A stretch of DNA of 8,076 bases from Acidobacteriota bacterium (GCA_003222835.1 QHXE01000505.1:1-8076); one strand, 5' to 3'; numbered from the stretch's first letter, positions 1-7,653 are shown. Translations and numbers: made by a program. The notes: generated by a model not told the origin, from the letters alone.

Positions 1-3000
1 AAGCACGTTTGTATGTCAACCAATTGAGCGAGGCCGCGAGGGCGCTCGTCGCGAGCAAAGCGCCGATGGACCACCACGCGCCAAGGGGATCGATGAACGG
101 ACCACGCAGCGCGATCAGCACCACCAGCGCGGCGACGATTGTCGCGGATAGTTCACTGTCCCACTGCCAATCGTCAGCGAAGGTCAGGCCAATTCGCAAG
201 CAGAATCGCGCAATTGTTCGATTTTTCGGCAAGTCTCTGGCGAGCAATAGAAGCCATGCGATCAAAATGTACCCGCCCAGAAGCACGTGCAGTCCCGCCC
301 ATCGGGCGACTCCGAAGCGGGCCACACCGAAAGCCGCCAGCGATCCCGCCGCGAGCAAAGACACGGAAAGAGTCGTAACGCTGATCGGCCTTCGGAAAAC
401 TTTGTCAAAAGCAATCACCACTGCGATCGTTATAAACAATGCGAGCCAACCGCTAAAACTTCCCGCCGCGAAAGTCGCTCGACCGGCGCGGTAAGGAAGC
501 GCAATCAAATGCAGCGCCACCGGGACGATCAAGAGGGCGACAAGATAAATCGCGATTAACTTCTGAATCCGCAGCAGGAGCCTTTCCTTGCGTGCGGTAA
601 CTCCCTCTCCCTTTGGGAGAGGGCTGGGGAGAGGGGCGTAGCTAAGGGGCGATGAACGGACCTTCTCTCTTCTAATGTTTTCGGGTCCGCTGAGGTGAGA
701 AGAGTCGGTATTAGTTTTGGGGTTTATCGCTAGGCCCTCACCCCGACCACCTCCCATGGGGAGAGGGGGAAAAGATTCAAGGGAATCGAATGAATGCATC
801 CACCAATTGCGAGTAGCCATCCAGACTAACGCCACGCTCGCCGCGGCAATCGCGTTCAATTGCAGTGAGTTTGCCAGGACCGTTCGGGTCATCAAGCCGT
901 TGTGCGCGGCGATTGAAATCAGGTGGACGACTGCAACCGTGCCGTTGACAACCAGACCAGCGGCGAAGGCAAACGTGGGCGAGCGCTCGTGCACCGCATG
1001 AATTGCCAAAGCCGCAGCCGCGAAGGTCAATGGGAAGCCATACAGCGCAACGGCGCCCATCGTGAAAAAGACTCCGGCTTGCGGGCCACGCGCGGGAACG
1101 TAATCGATGTCGTCGACAACCACGGACAGCGTCAGTAAGAACAGCGGCACAAGGGTGATGAAAAGCAAGACGGCACGAATCATTGCGGCCTGTCCACTTT
1201 GCCCACCTGGTCCATTTCGTCCACGCTGCGGGAATCTCCAGAACGCAACCGAAACGACGAGCAGAAAAATCGCTACAGACCAACGCATTGCCGAGGCCGT
1301 TGCAAACTGTGGTTCAAATCTTCCAGCTAGGAGCGGACAGACGCTCCAGATAATTATCAGCGAGCCCAACGCGAACGTGCCGCGACGATGCTCCCATAAA
1401 TTTCCAACCATCACGGCCAGAAGAATCGCCAGCAGAATCCATGAACCTGTCCCAAAGATGAGGGTGTGGGGGAAACCTGCAAGGTCGAATGTAATTGGAG
1501 TTCGCGCGGCATTTGTCAGTTCCTTGCTGATCCCGGTCAGCGCGCCAAACATCGCCAGTGTTGCAAACCCGATCACCAATGCGCCGGCCAAAAGATGATC
1601 GAACGCGATCGGAAGACTTAGACTTTGCTTGAACGGTTCGAGCCAATTGCTGCGCTTAACTTTGCCGATTTCGGAGTTAGCTTCACTCGCTCGTTCCAGT
1701 GTGCCGCGCGCGATGATTCTGATCGCGATCCATCCCAGGCAAATCAGTCCGAGCACACTGCCCTGAATCTGCAAAGCCCACGGATGCAGCCAAGCGTTCG
1801 ACTGATAGGCGTACCATTCAAAGGTTTGCAGGAAAGATTTAGTAGAAAGCAGAGCACCGAGAACGATTGTCATCTGAAGTGCGGTGAAGAAAATGGTTGC
1901 CCGATCGAGGACAAGCAGGCCCAGCCAGATCGCGGCCAGCCAGAACGCACGCGTGGCGAGCAAAGACGCCGGCTCAAATCCTTTTGAGGCTATTTCTATC
2001 AGGAGAAAGAACGTCGCGAGAACTGAGGCCACAACCGCGCACCTTTGCAGCGGCCACCGGAACAAACGCTCGAAATCCAACTTGCCATAGCGCGTGGCCA
2101 GGAGCGCACCCACGGTCGCGGCAGCGGCAAAGAGCAACAAGCTCGCCTGCCAGGGAAAGCGCACAGAGAGCAGCGACACGCTCGTTTGCGCGCCGGCTAA
2201 AAACAATAACGTAGCTGCGATCCAGGTAAAGGCGACGAACTTTTCACGCCATGCAAACCAGAAAGCGCCGGCTGCATACAGGACGAGAATGAAACAAACG
2301 CGATGTGGATCGCCAGCGAATCCAACACCATGGACAGTGACTAACAGCAAGCTGACAATGGCAACACCACAAGCTGCGAAAAGATACGAAAACGCATCAC
2401 GCTTCCGTCCCTTTCTTCTCAACCATTCGTTCGTCAGCGCCAACAGGATGAATGGAACAACCAAAATTTTTCCTGTGCTCACGCTGTTGGTAACTTTCAG
2501 CAACGAAGTAACCCGCAAATTTTGCCACGGCACATGGCCTGCGATTACTTGAGCAGCAACGACATAAGCGAGCGTCAGAGAACCGGCGGCGAAGACATGG
2601 GCCGGCGGTAAATCAAGATAGATCGCGACCGCCGTGAACACAGCAAAGTTGAGCAGCGCCGCCGGCACCACGCTCGCGGGGTTGGGCCAGGCCAGAATCA
2701 TTCCCGCGAGCACGATCGACATTCCCAAAATTGCGATGCTTGTGCCGACCATCCGGGCGATCGCCAATTCCTTTTGCTTAACTTTGCGCCAAAGCAACGC
2801 CCCGCAAGCCAACATAGGCGTCCCGCCTAAAGTCAGCAGTGGCGCCAGATGCACCATCGACACTCCTACTGGCCCTGCTCGATAAAGCAAGAGTCCGAAT
2901 GGAAGCGCGGCGGCGAAAGTGCTCGCTCCGAGCGTGATAAGGATTTCGTTCGTCTCGCCTTCATCAATCTCTTCGTCAGCCAAAGCCCGCCGCAGCATCC

Positions 3001-4195
3001 ACGCGATCGCTACTGCGTAGCAAACGATCGGAAAGGCTCCGAGCGCGAACAACAATCCGGGTGAATTATCGGGCGCGGCGAAATGGCGAATCAGCAGTTG
3101 GCCCGTTGACGAGAAGAGCACACCGGCTGCGAGCAAATGCGGCCATGATGACGTGATTACGCGGCCCGCAAAATAGACCAGGCAAAGAAAGATCGCCGGC
3201 GCGAGTAGTTCACAGCCAATCATCAGCACGCTCGAGGGAGCCGTGCTTCCGGAAACGGCGGCGATTGCCAGAAAATTGAGCGGCACCAGCAGCGTTGCGA
3301 TCGTCAGGATACCGCGGCTGGTCGTCGGCAATTTCCAACGGTGCTCAGTGTAAAAGCCCACGCCGAATAAAGCCGCGGTTACCGTTGTGAAGATCAAAAA
3401 CTTCAGCACCGGAACGCGCGAAATCTGCGCCCACAAACTAATGACCAAAGCTGTCGAGCAGCCCACGATCAAAATCCCGCCGACGATTTCGCCCCAACGA
3501 ATATTGCTCTGCTCCATGAACGACGCAAGCACTTCGGCGAATGGTTTGCGCGGCGGCTTTAATACGGGCGCGGAATGGACGTGTTCGTTTGAATCTTTCG
3601 CCCAAGCGCCAAACTGTGGCGTGCTTCCAGCGGGCGATGACGCCTCAGGAGCGGTGGGAATTGCGAATGGGGACGGTCGGGCTTTCTCCTTTTCGCCAGG
3701 TTCTGGCCGCGCGACATCCTGTTTGATTGGTGGCGCAACTCGCGGGGTCCGGGGAGCGCTGACGTCAGGTGTAAACAGCGACGGTTGTTTCGCAGCTCCC
3801 GGACGGCCCTGGGGAAAGAGTTGTTGTTCGCGCTCACTGTCTATCTTTGTTTTGAGTACGCGAAGATTGACTCCGTCCAATGCTCCAGCCTTGTGCAGAC
3901 GTTCCAACTGACGAAGAGTGCTATCCAGTTCGCGAAGTTGTGCTTCCTGTGCCGGAGTCAAACGAATCGCTCCGCATCGGCCGCAGTACTTCATTTGGAT
4001 ATCAATAGGGGAGCAACATTTAACACACGGCCGTGGTGCTTGCGGACTTGGCGCAGGCGTGATCGAGATTGAGCTGGCTGTGCCCGATAGTTGTCGAAAG
4101 AACCACGCCAGTGCCATCCATATTCCGTGGCCGATGAGCGTGATGCTCACGAGCAAGATCGAAAGGATGACAAGCAAAGGAATCAGAAATTCCAT
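1..4195 (-). CDS. Giant polytopic membrane protein with N-terminal zinc ribbon (3' end beyond window)
   Basis: One frame stays open for 1398 codons, from ATG at 4195 to the left edge, without a stop. An in-frame TAA four codons upstream makes this ATG the earliest possible one; no clear Shine-Dalgarno sequence precedes it. Visible order: a hydrophobic anchor (residues about 3-33); CVKC and CGRC (57-60 and 71-74), a zinc-ribbon pattern; a charged helical stretch likely to form a coiled coil (about 81-115); a Pro/Ala-rich linker (about 116-215); then from about residue 218 an array of roughly 34 hydrophobic segments (my count by eye) with short loops. The array opens with NIRWGEIVGGILIVG and contains HRWKLPTTSRG. 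Similar giant proteins seem to occur in Planctomycetota and Acidobacteriota (memory, not a search). The architecture recalls DUF2339/DUF2157-type membrane proteins, but I cannot assign a family or a function. A repeat pair is translated at about residues 1140-1200. The gene diverges from tyrS. Confidence 0.9.
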   Translation of the reverse strand, partial: MEFLIPLLVILSILLVSITLIGHGIWMALAWFFRQLSGTASSISITPAPSPQAPRPCVKCCSPIDIQMKYCGRCGAIRLTPAQEAQLRELDSTLRQLERLHKAGALDGVNLRVLKTKIDSEREQQLFPQGRPGAAKQPSLFTPDVSAPRTPRVAPPIKQDVARPEPGEKEKARPSPFAIPTAPEASSPAGSTPQFGAWAKDSNEHVHSAPVLKPPRKPFAEVLASFMEQSNIRWGEIVGGILIVGCSTALVISLWAQISRVPVLKFLIFTTVTAALFGVGFYTEHRWKLPTTSRGILTIATLLVPLNFLAIAAVSGSTAPSSVLMIGCELLAPAIFLCLVYFAGRVITSSWPHLLAAGVLFSSTGQLLIRHFAAPDNSPGLLFALGAFPIVCYAVAIAWMLRRALADEEIDEGETNEILITLGASTFAAALPFGLLLYRAGPVGVSMVHLAPLLTLGGTPMLACGALLWRKVKQKELAIARMVGTSIAILGMSIVLAGMILAWPNPASVVPAALLNFAVFTAVAIYLDLPPAHVFAAGSLTLAYVVAAQVIAGHVPWQNLRVTSLLKVTNSVSTGKILVVPFILLALTNEWLRRKGRKRDAFSYLFAACGVAIVSLLLVTVHGVGFAGDPHRVCFILVLYAAGAFWFAWREKFVAFTWIAATLLFLAGAQTSVSLLSVRFPWQASLLLFAAAATVGALLATRYGKLDFERLFRWPLQRCAVVASVLATFFLLIEIASKGFEPASLLATRAFWLAAIWLGLLVLDRATIFFTALQMTIVLGALLSTKSFLQTFEWYAYQSNAWLHPWALQIQGSVLGLICLGWIAIRIIARGTLERASEANSEIGKVKRSNWLEPFKQSLSLPIAFDHLLAGALVIGFATLAMFGALTGISKELTNAARTPITFDLAGFPHTLIFGTGSWILLAILLAVMVGNLWEHRRGTFALGSLIIIWSVCPLLAGRFEPQFATASAMRWSVAIFLLVVSVAFWRFPQRGRNGPGGQSGQAAMIRAVLLFITLVPLFLLTLSVVVDDIDYVPARGPQAGVFFTMGAVALYGFPLTFAAAALAIHAVHERSPTFAFAAGLVVNGTVAVVHLISIAAHNGLMTRTVLANSLQLNAIAAASVALVWMATRNWWMHSFDSLESFPPLPMGGGRGEGLAINPKTNTDSSHLSGPENIRREKVRSSPLSYAPLPSPLPKGEGVTARKERLLLRIQKLIAIYLVALLIVPVALHLIALPYRAGRATFAAGSFSGWLALFITIAVVIAFDKVFRRPISVTTLSVSLLAAGSLAAFGVARFGVARWAGLHVLLGGYILIAWLLLLARDLPKNRTIARFCLRIGLTFADDWQWDSELSATIVAALVVLIALRGPFIDPLGAWWSIGALLATSALAASLNWLTYKRA
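603..770. repeat. REP-like inverted palindrome pair inside a coding gene
   Basis: Two related GC-rich palindromic units lie in opposite orientation. Unit A (603-636, plus) reads CCCTCTCCCTTTGGGAGAGG followed by a G-rich tail. Unit B (733-770, minus) has the same plan, CCCTCTCCCCATGGGAGG followed by a similar tail. About 96 bp lie between them, containing further short complementary stretches such as CGGACC with GGTCCG. The pair is inside the giant membrane-protein gene and is read in frame, giving PPLPMGGGRGEG and PLPSPLPKGEG in a loop between two membrane segments. This kind of palindrome is a common dispersed element in bacterial genomes; that it is mobile here is an inference. Confidence 0.8.
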
Positions 4196-4254
4196 GAAAG
4201 TTAGTTAGGTCGGAAGCGCCGTGCTAGGTAAAGCGCAGATTTCATGAAGAGAAA

Positions 4255-4278
4255 AACGTTTCGAGCGTCGCAAACGTT
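4255..4278. promoter_or_regulatory. Operator-like AACGTTT/AAACGTT inverted repeat
   Basis: AACGTTT (4255-4261) and AAACGTT (4272-4278) form a perfect 7-bp inverted repeat with a 10-nt spacer. It lies between the divergent giant membrane-protein gene and tyrS, about 60 bp upstream of the ATG at 4195. Two AACGTT cores 18 bp apart, on nearly the same helix face, would suit a dimeric regulator. No regulator gene is visible, and chance occurrence is possible. Confidence 0.3.
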
Positions 4279-4330
4279 CGCCGTCCATGGGACACTTATG
4301 GTTCTGTCACAATGCCGGCGAAACTATACT

Positions 4331-4469
4331 CCAGCCGGTGTCAGTACCGCGAGCGACCGGGTAGGCAGGCGTCCCGCCTGCTGATGTAGTGTGCTAACCA
4401 GTAGTGTATGAAGCAGGCGGGACGCCTGCGTATCCGGTCGCTGCCTCTCGCGGTACTGACCCCGGCTGG
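4331..4469. repeat. Long inverted-repeat (REPIN/MITE-like) element upstream of tyrS
   Basis: The left arm starts CCAGCCGG (4331) and the right arm ends CCGGCTGG (4469). Each arm holds a TCAGTACCGCGAG-type segment, a GCGACCGG block and an inner palindrome, GCAGGCGTCCCGCCTGC on the left and its near-copy on the right. The arms are almost perfectly complementary over about 50 bp. The right arm has six extra bases (TGCCTC, 4441-4446 or an equivalent alignment). The central loop contains GTAGTGT twice (4386-4392 and 4401-4407). This looks like two palindromic units placed head to head, as in REPIN or BIME elements. No target-site duplication is obvious. Confidence 0.8.
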
Positions 4470-4483
4470 AATCTTGCTATTAT
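4456..4483 (+). promoter_or_regulatory. Candidate tyrS promoter, extended -10
   Basis: CTGACC (4456-4461, four of six matches to TTGACA) is followed by a 16-nt spacer and TATTAT (4478-4483), with the extended -10 TG at 4475-4476. Transcription would begin near 4490, leaving a leader of about 13 nt before the ATG at 4503. The -35 box lies in the right arm of the inverted repeat, so the repeat would supply part of the promoter. A second possible -10, TATACT (4325-4330), lies just outside the left arm and would give a leader carrying the whole hairpin. Confidence 0.45.
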
Positions 4484-4502
4484 GAGGGTCAACGAAAAGA
4501 CG

Positions 4503-5774
4503 ATGAACCTGTACCAAGAATTTCAATGGCGCGACATGCTTTATGAAGCAACGCCGGACCTGCGCGAGGTGCTCGCGAATGAGAAGTTGACCGCGTACAT
4601 TGGCTTCGATCCTTCGGCGGCGAGTCTGCATGTTGGATCGCTTTTGCCGGTGATGGGTCTGGCGCGGCTGCAGAGATTCGGGCACACGCCGATTGCGATT
4701 GCCGGTGGCGGCACGGGTTTGATTGGCGATCCCAGCGGGAAGACGAAGGAGCGACAGCTATTAACTCATGAGCAGGTCGAAGCGAATCTCGAAGGAATCA
4801 AAGAACAACTGAGTCGCTTTCTTGATTTCAACGCGACAAACAATCCGGCGCGTATCGTCAACAACGCAGAGTGGCTAGCCCCTATTACGATGATGGAGTT
4901 TCTGCGCGACGTTGGGAAACACTTCACCGTCAACAATCTAATCGGCAAAGAAGCAATCAGCCGGCGCCTGGAATCTGACGAAGGAATATCATTCACTGAA
5001 TTCAGCTATCCATTGCTGCAAGCCTACGATTACCTGGTCCTCTATGATCGTCATCGATGCACTCTGCAAATGGGCGGCAGCGATCAGTGGGGTAACATCC
5101 TCGCCGGAATCGATCTCATTCGTAGGCTACGAAGCGCGCGAGCGCATGGCCTCGTGTTTCCGCTCGTCATGACTGCATCCGGCGTGAAATTCGGCAAGAC
5201 CGAAGCGGGCGCCGTTTGGTTGGATCCGAAACTAACTTCGCCTTATCGCTTCTACCAATTCTGGCTGAATACCGACGATCGCGATGTGATCGTATACCTG
5301 AAATTCTTCACGTGGCTGTCCCAGGAAGAGATTGCCGAATTTGAGGAGAGCGTGCGCGCCGAGCCGGAGAAACGAACCGCGCAGAAAGAATTAGCGCGGC
5401 ATGTAACCGCGATGGTGCATGGAGAGTCAGAAATCGAGAAGGCTTTGCGCGCATCAGAGGTTCTATTTGGTAAAGAGATCAGCGGTCTGAGCGTCGACGA
5501 CATTCTGGACATCTTCACCGACGTACCTTCAACTGAATTGGATAGATCGAAACTCGATGGATTGACTCTTGGCGATGCGCTGGTGCTTTCTGGCTTGGCG
5601 CCTTCAAAAGGAGAAGCCAAGCGTTTGGTCCAGGGTGGCGGTGTTGCGGTAAATAACGTACGGTCGGATGACGTACGCAAGACGATTTCATCTTCCGACT
5701 TCATTGAAGGCCGTGTTCTCGTCTTGCGAAAGGGCGCGAGGCATTATCATCTAATTAGAATTAATGAAGGATAG
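4503..5774 (+). CDS. tyrS: Tyrosyl-tRNA synthetase
   Basis: This cytosolic class I enzyme activates tyrosine with ATP and charges tRNA-Tyr. From the ATG at 4503 it has 423 residues, the usual bacterial length (E. coli TyrS 424). Visible motifs: YIGFDP (32-37), the HIGH-like HVGS (43-46), GGGTGLIGDPSGK, GGSDQWGN (191-198) in the tyrosine/tRNA-binding region, and KFGKT (229-233) as the KMSKS equivalent. A C-terminal S4 RNA-binding domain starts around residue 355 (SGLAPSKGEAKRLV). In-frame ATGs at 4404 and 4482 are less likely: the first lies within the repeat, and the second overlaps the candidate -10 box. The ribosome site is weak: A-rich GAAAAG close by, with GAGGG 14 nt upstream only if transcription starts further back. 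The fourth residue of the HIGH motif is Ser instead of His or Asn. The gene is otherwise intact and convergent with glyS. Confidence 0.97.
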   Translation: MNLYQEFQWRDMLYEATPDLREVLANEKLTAYIGFDPSAASLHVGSLLPVMGLARLQRFGHTPIAIAGGGTGLIGDPSGKTKERQLLTHEQVEANLEGIKEQLSRFLDFNATNNPARIVNNAEWLAPITMMEFLRDVGKHFTVNNLIGKEAISRRLESDEGISFTEFSYPLLQAYDYLVLYDRHRCTLQMGGSDQWGNILAGIDLIRRLRSARAHGLVFPLVMTASGVKFGKTEAGAVWLDPKLTSPYRFYQFWLNTDDRDVIVYLKFFTWLSQEEIAEFEESVRAEPEKRTAQKELARHVTAMVHGESEIEKALRASEVLFGKEISGLSVDDILDIFTDVPSTELDRSKLDGLTLGDALVLSGLAPSKGEAKRLVQGGGVAVNNVRSDDVRKTISSSDFIEGRVLVLRKGARHYHLIRINEG

Positions 5775-5791
5775 TGTGCTTCTGAGAAAGT

Positions 5792-5985
5792 CTTTCCCTA
5801 GCCCAGGCGTTCACGCCTGGGACTTCGAGACGCGATTGGTTCGCTAGCCTCCTTCAGTGAGGGGGGCTCGGATTAATTGCCAGCACTGCCTGAAGGCATT
5901 AGTTAAAGCCCCATAAATGGGGCTCAAGAAATATCCTCCACTTAACTTACCCAGGCGCAGGCGTGAACGCCTGGGCTAGGGAAAG
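5792..5985. repeat. Composite inverted repeat between tyrS and glyS
   Basis: Positions 5792-5818 and 5959-5985 are perfect 27-bp inverted copies. The left arm contains the hairpin CCCAGGCG-TTCA-CGCCTGGG (5802-5821), and the right arm has the same palindrome with a few extra bases. Between the arms are three smaller hairpins: AGCCTCC with GGGGGGCT (5846-5868), TGCC-TGAA-GGCA (5887-5898) and AGCCCC-ATAAAT-GGGGCT (5907-5924). The element fills most of the gap between the two convergent genes. None of the hairpins has a clear T-run, so classical intrinsic termination is not evident, though the stems might act as bidirectional stops or RNA 3'-end protectors. Confidence 0.85.
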
Positions 5986-6037
5986 GTCGTGTACCACGAC
6001 TGCTACCTACCTAACGCATCACGCCTGCAAGACTCTT

Positions 6038-7372
6038 TCAGCAACTTGGTAGCGGCGGCCGCCTCGTCTGAATAGACGGAGGCAAATGTGTTACCAAGTC
6101 CGCAACCTTTACGCGTTCCTGCTCCCAGGTGTCTCGGTCACGCACCGTGACGGCTTCGTCTTCAAGCGACTGATGATCGACGGTGACGCAGAAGGGTGTT
6201 CCGATTTCGTCCTGCCGCGCATATAGCTTGCCGATGCCGCCGGTGTCGTCGTAAACGGCACGCACCAACGGTTGCAGCGAGCGCTTGATGGCTTTGGCCA
6301 TGCCGACGATCTCGGGTTTGTTCTTCGCCAGCGGCAGCACGGCGACTTTGATCGGCGACATTGAGGGATGAAGTCTTAGAATGACGCGCGTCTCGCCTTT
6401 TTCATTTGTCCTCTCTGAGTAGGCATCCATCAGCAGAGCGAGCACGGTGCGATTGACGCCGGCTGCCGGCTCGATGACGTAAGGATAGAAGCGCTGCTTG
6501 GTCTGTTCGTCGAAGTAAGAGAGGTCTTCGGTCGAATCAGGATTGAGTCGCTTCCCTTCCGCGTCTTCCGGTTTCTTTGAATGCGTCTTGAGATCGAAGT
6601 CGGTGCGATTCGCAATGCCCATCAACTCGTCCCAATGACGTTCTTCCTCTTCACGTTCGGGGGGTTCTCTTTCGAGATGCCAATGCCCTGAAACCATTGA
6701 TGACAAGCATCGATCCATTCCTGATGTGCCTGTTCGTCCTCGCCCGGTCGCACAAAGTATTCCATCTCCATCTGCTCGAACTCGCGCGTACGAAAAATGA
6801 AATTGCCGGGCGTGACTTCGTTGCGAAACGATTTGCCGATTTGCGCAACGCCAAACGGAAGCTTGCGCCGGCTGGTGTTCAGGATGTTGAGAAAGTTTAT
6901 GAAGATGCCCTGCGCGGTTTCGGGACGGAGATAGACGAGCGCCTCAGGATCGTCTTCTGCTGTCGCGCCGACGTGGGTGCCAAACATGAGATTGAAAGCG
7001 CGTATTTCAGTCCAGTTCGTTTTTCCGCAAGTGGGACACTTTACTTTGAGTAAAGTAGCATCGCGCGGAATTGGTAGCACACGTATGCCGTCCGTGCGCT
7101 TCGCAGTCTCTTCCTGCGCCCAGTCGTTCAATAGCTTGTCCGCGCGGAAACGACTCTTGCATTCTCGACAATCAACTAGCGGATCGGTGAACGTATCTTC
7201 ATGCCCCGAATATTTCCAAACTAAACGCCTGACGCACGTTGTTCGCGAGTTCGACTCCGAGCGGCCCATAATCCCAAGCGCTGCCCAAGCCTCCATAGAT
7301 TTCAGACGAGGGATAGACGAAGCCGCGACGCTTTGAGAGCGAGACTATTGTATCGATGTTTGGTGCAGACAC
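6038..7372 (-). pseudogene. glyS: Glycyl-tRNA synthetase (dimeric class II type), disrupted
   Basis: The intact family enzyme charges tRNA-Gly in the cytosol as a homodimer. Three pieces are readable. Piece 1 starts at GTG 7372 ([17 protein letters not shown], then [18 protein letters not shown]) and stops at 7199-7201. Piece 2, in a second frame from about 7290, has [17 protein letters not shown], a zinc-ribbon pair (CREC, CPTC), [10 protein letters not shown] and motif 2 ([23 protein letters not shown]), and stops at 6622. Piece 3, back in the first frame, has [26 protein letters not shown] (motif 3) and the anticodon-binding domain to the TGA at 6038-6040. Between NNVRQAF and VWKYSGHED about 22 residues expected from homologues (motif 1 and dimer interface) are absent. 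The second break is at a run of six G (6659-6664), where one more base restores the frame. AGGA lies only 3 nt before the GTG. Identity is secure; real decay versus sequencing or assembly error is open. Confidence 0.88.
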
Positions 7373-7423
7373 TGATCCTGAATGGTAAATCGCGTATCGT
7401 AAATAGAAGAACTGGAAGAAGCG

Positions 7424-7432
7424 AGTGTAGCA
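7424..7432 (-). promoter_or_regulatory. Candidate glyS extended -10 promoter
   Basis: On the minus strand TGCTACACT is an extended -10 (TG, one base, TACACT), about 50 bp upstream of the GTG start of glyS. The -35 region is AT-rich but a poor match. It lies between the repeat at 7462-7566 and the gene, downstream of the strong terminator at 7567-7604, so glyS would need its own promoter here. Confidence 0.35.
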
Positions 7433-7461
7433 GTCCGAACTAATAAATTAAAAGACGCAGC

Positions 7462-7566
7462 ACTGGGAGCGTGGGCGTTCCGCCCGCATTGACCGCGAAA
7501 GGATGACCGTTAGTAAGGACTCGAAAGACCAAAAAGGTTTGCGGGCGGGACGCCCGCGCTCCCAGT
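7462..7566. repeat. Inverted repeat upstream of glyS
   Basis: The arms 7462-7488 and 7540-7566 are inverted copies matching at 25 of 27 positions. Each carries a GC-rich palindrome (GTGGGCGTTCCGCCCGC on the left, GCGGGCGGGACGCCCGC on the right) ending in the ACTGGGAGC/GCTCCCAGT boundary. The spacer is about 51 bp with no visible gene. The plan is the same as at 4331-4469 and 5792-5985: two palindromes facing each other. The right arm directly abuts the T-run of the terminator at 7567-7604. Confidence 0.85.
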
Positions 7567-7604
7567 AAAAAAAGCGCGGCCGACTCAAACGAATCGACCG
7601 CGCT
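7567..7604 (-). terminator. Intrinsic terminator, minus strand
   Basis: Read on the minus strand, AGCGCGGTCGA pairs with TCGGCCGCGCT (10 of 11 pairs) around a 10-nt loop, immediately followed by a run of seven T, the first of which also closes the stem. This is a textbook Rho-independent terminator. There is no convincing protein gene just upstream, so the likeliest transcript it ends is the structured RNA candidate at 7567-7839. Confidence 0.8.
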
Positions 7605-7653
7605 GTTCCGCCCCCCTATGCTCGTTTAGTGATTTGAATTTCGGCGCCTCTTG

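Noticed and set aside
9..4208. Many plus-strand open frames of 60-170 codons across the left half.
   Set aside because: They are antisense or out-of-frame shadows of the single minus-strand giant gene, basic and low in hydrophobic pattern.
4404..4502. Longer tyrS start at ATG 4404 (or 4482).
   Set aside because: The extra residues are encoded by the inverted repeat and by the promoter region; family length and the first conserved block fit ATG 4503.
4331..4502. T-box-like leader controlling tyrS.
   Set aside because: No T-box consensus or specifier loop is seen; the structure is an inverted repeat of dispersed type.
4341..4685. Minus-strand frame of 114 codons overlapping the start of tyrS.
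   Set aside because: It is antisense to tyrS and to the repeat, and consists largely of repeat translation.
5792..5985. CRISPR array or attachment site in the tyrS-glyS gap.
   Set aside because: There are only two inverted arms and no regularly spaced direct repeats; no integrase or cas gene is present.
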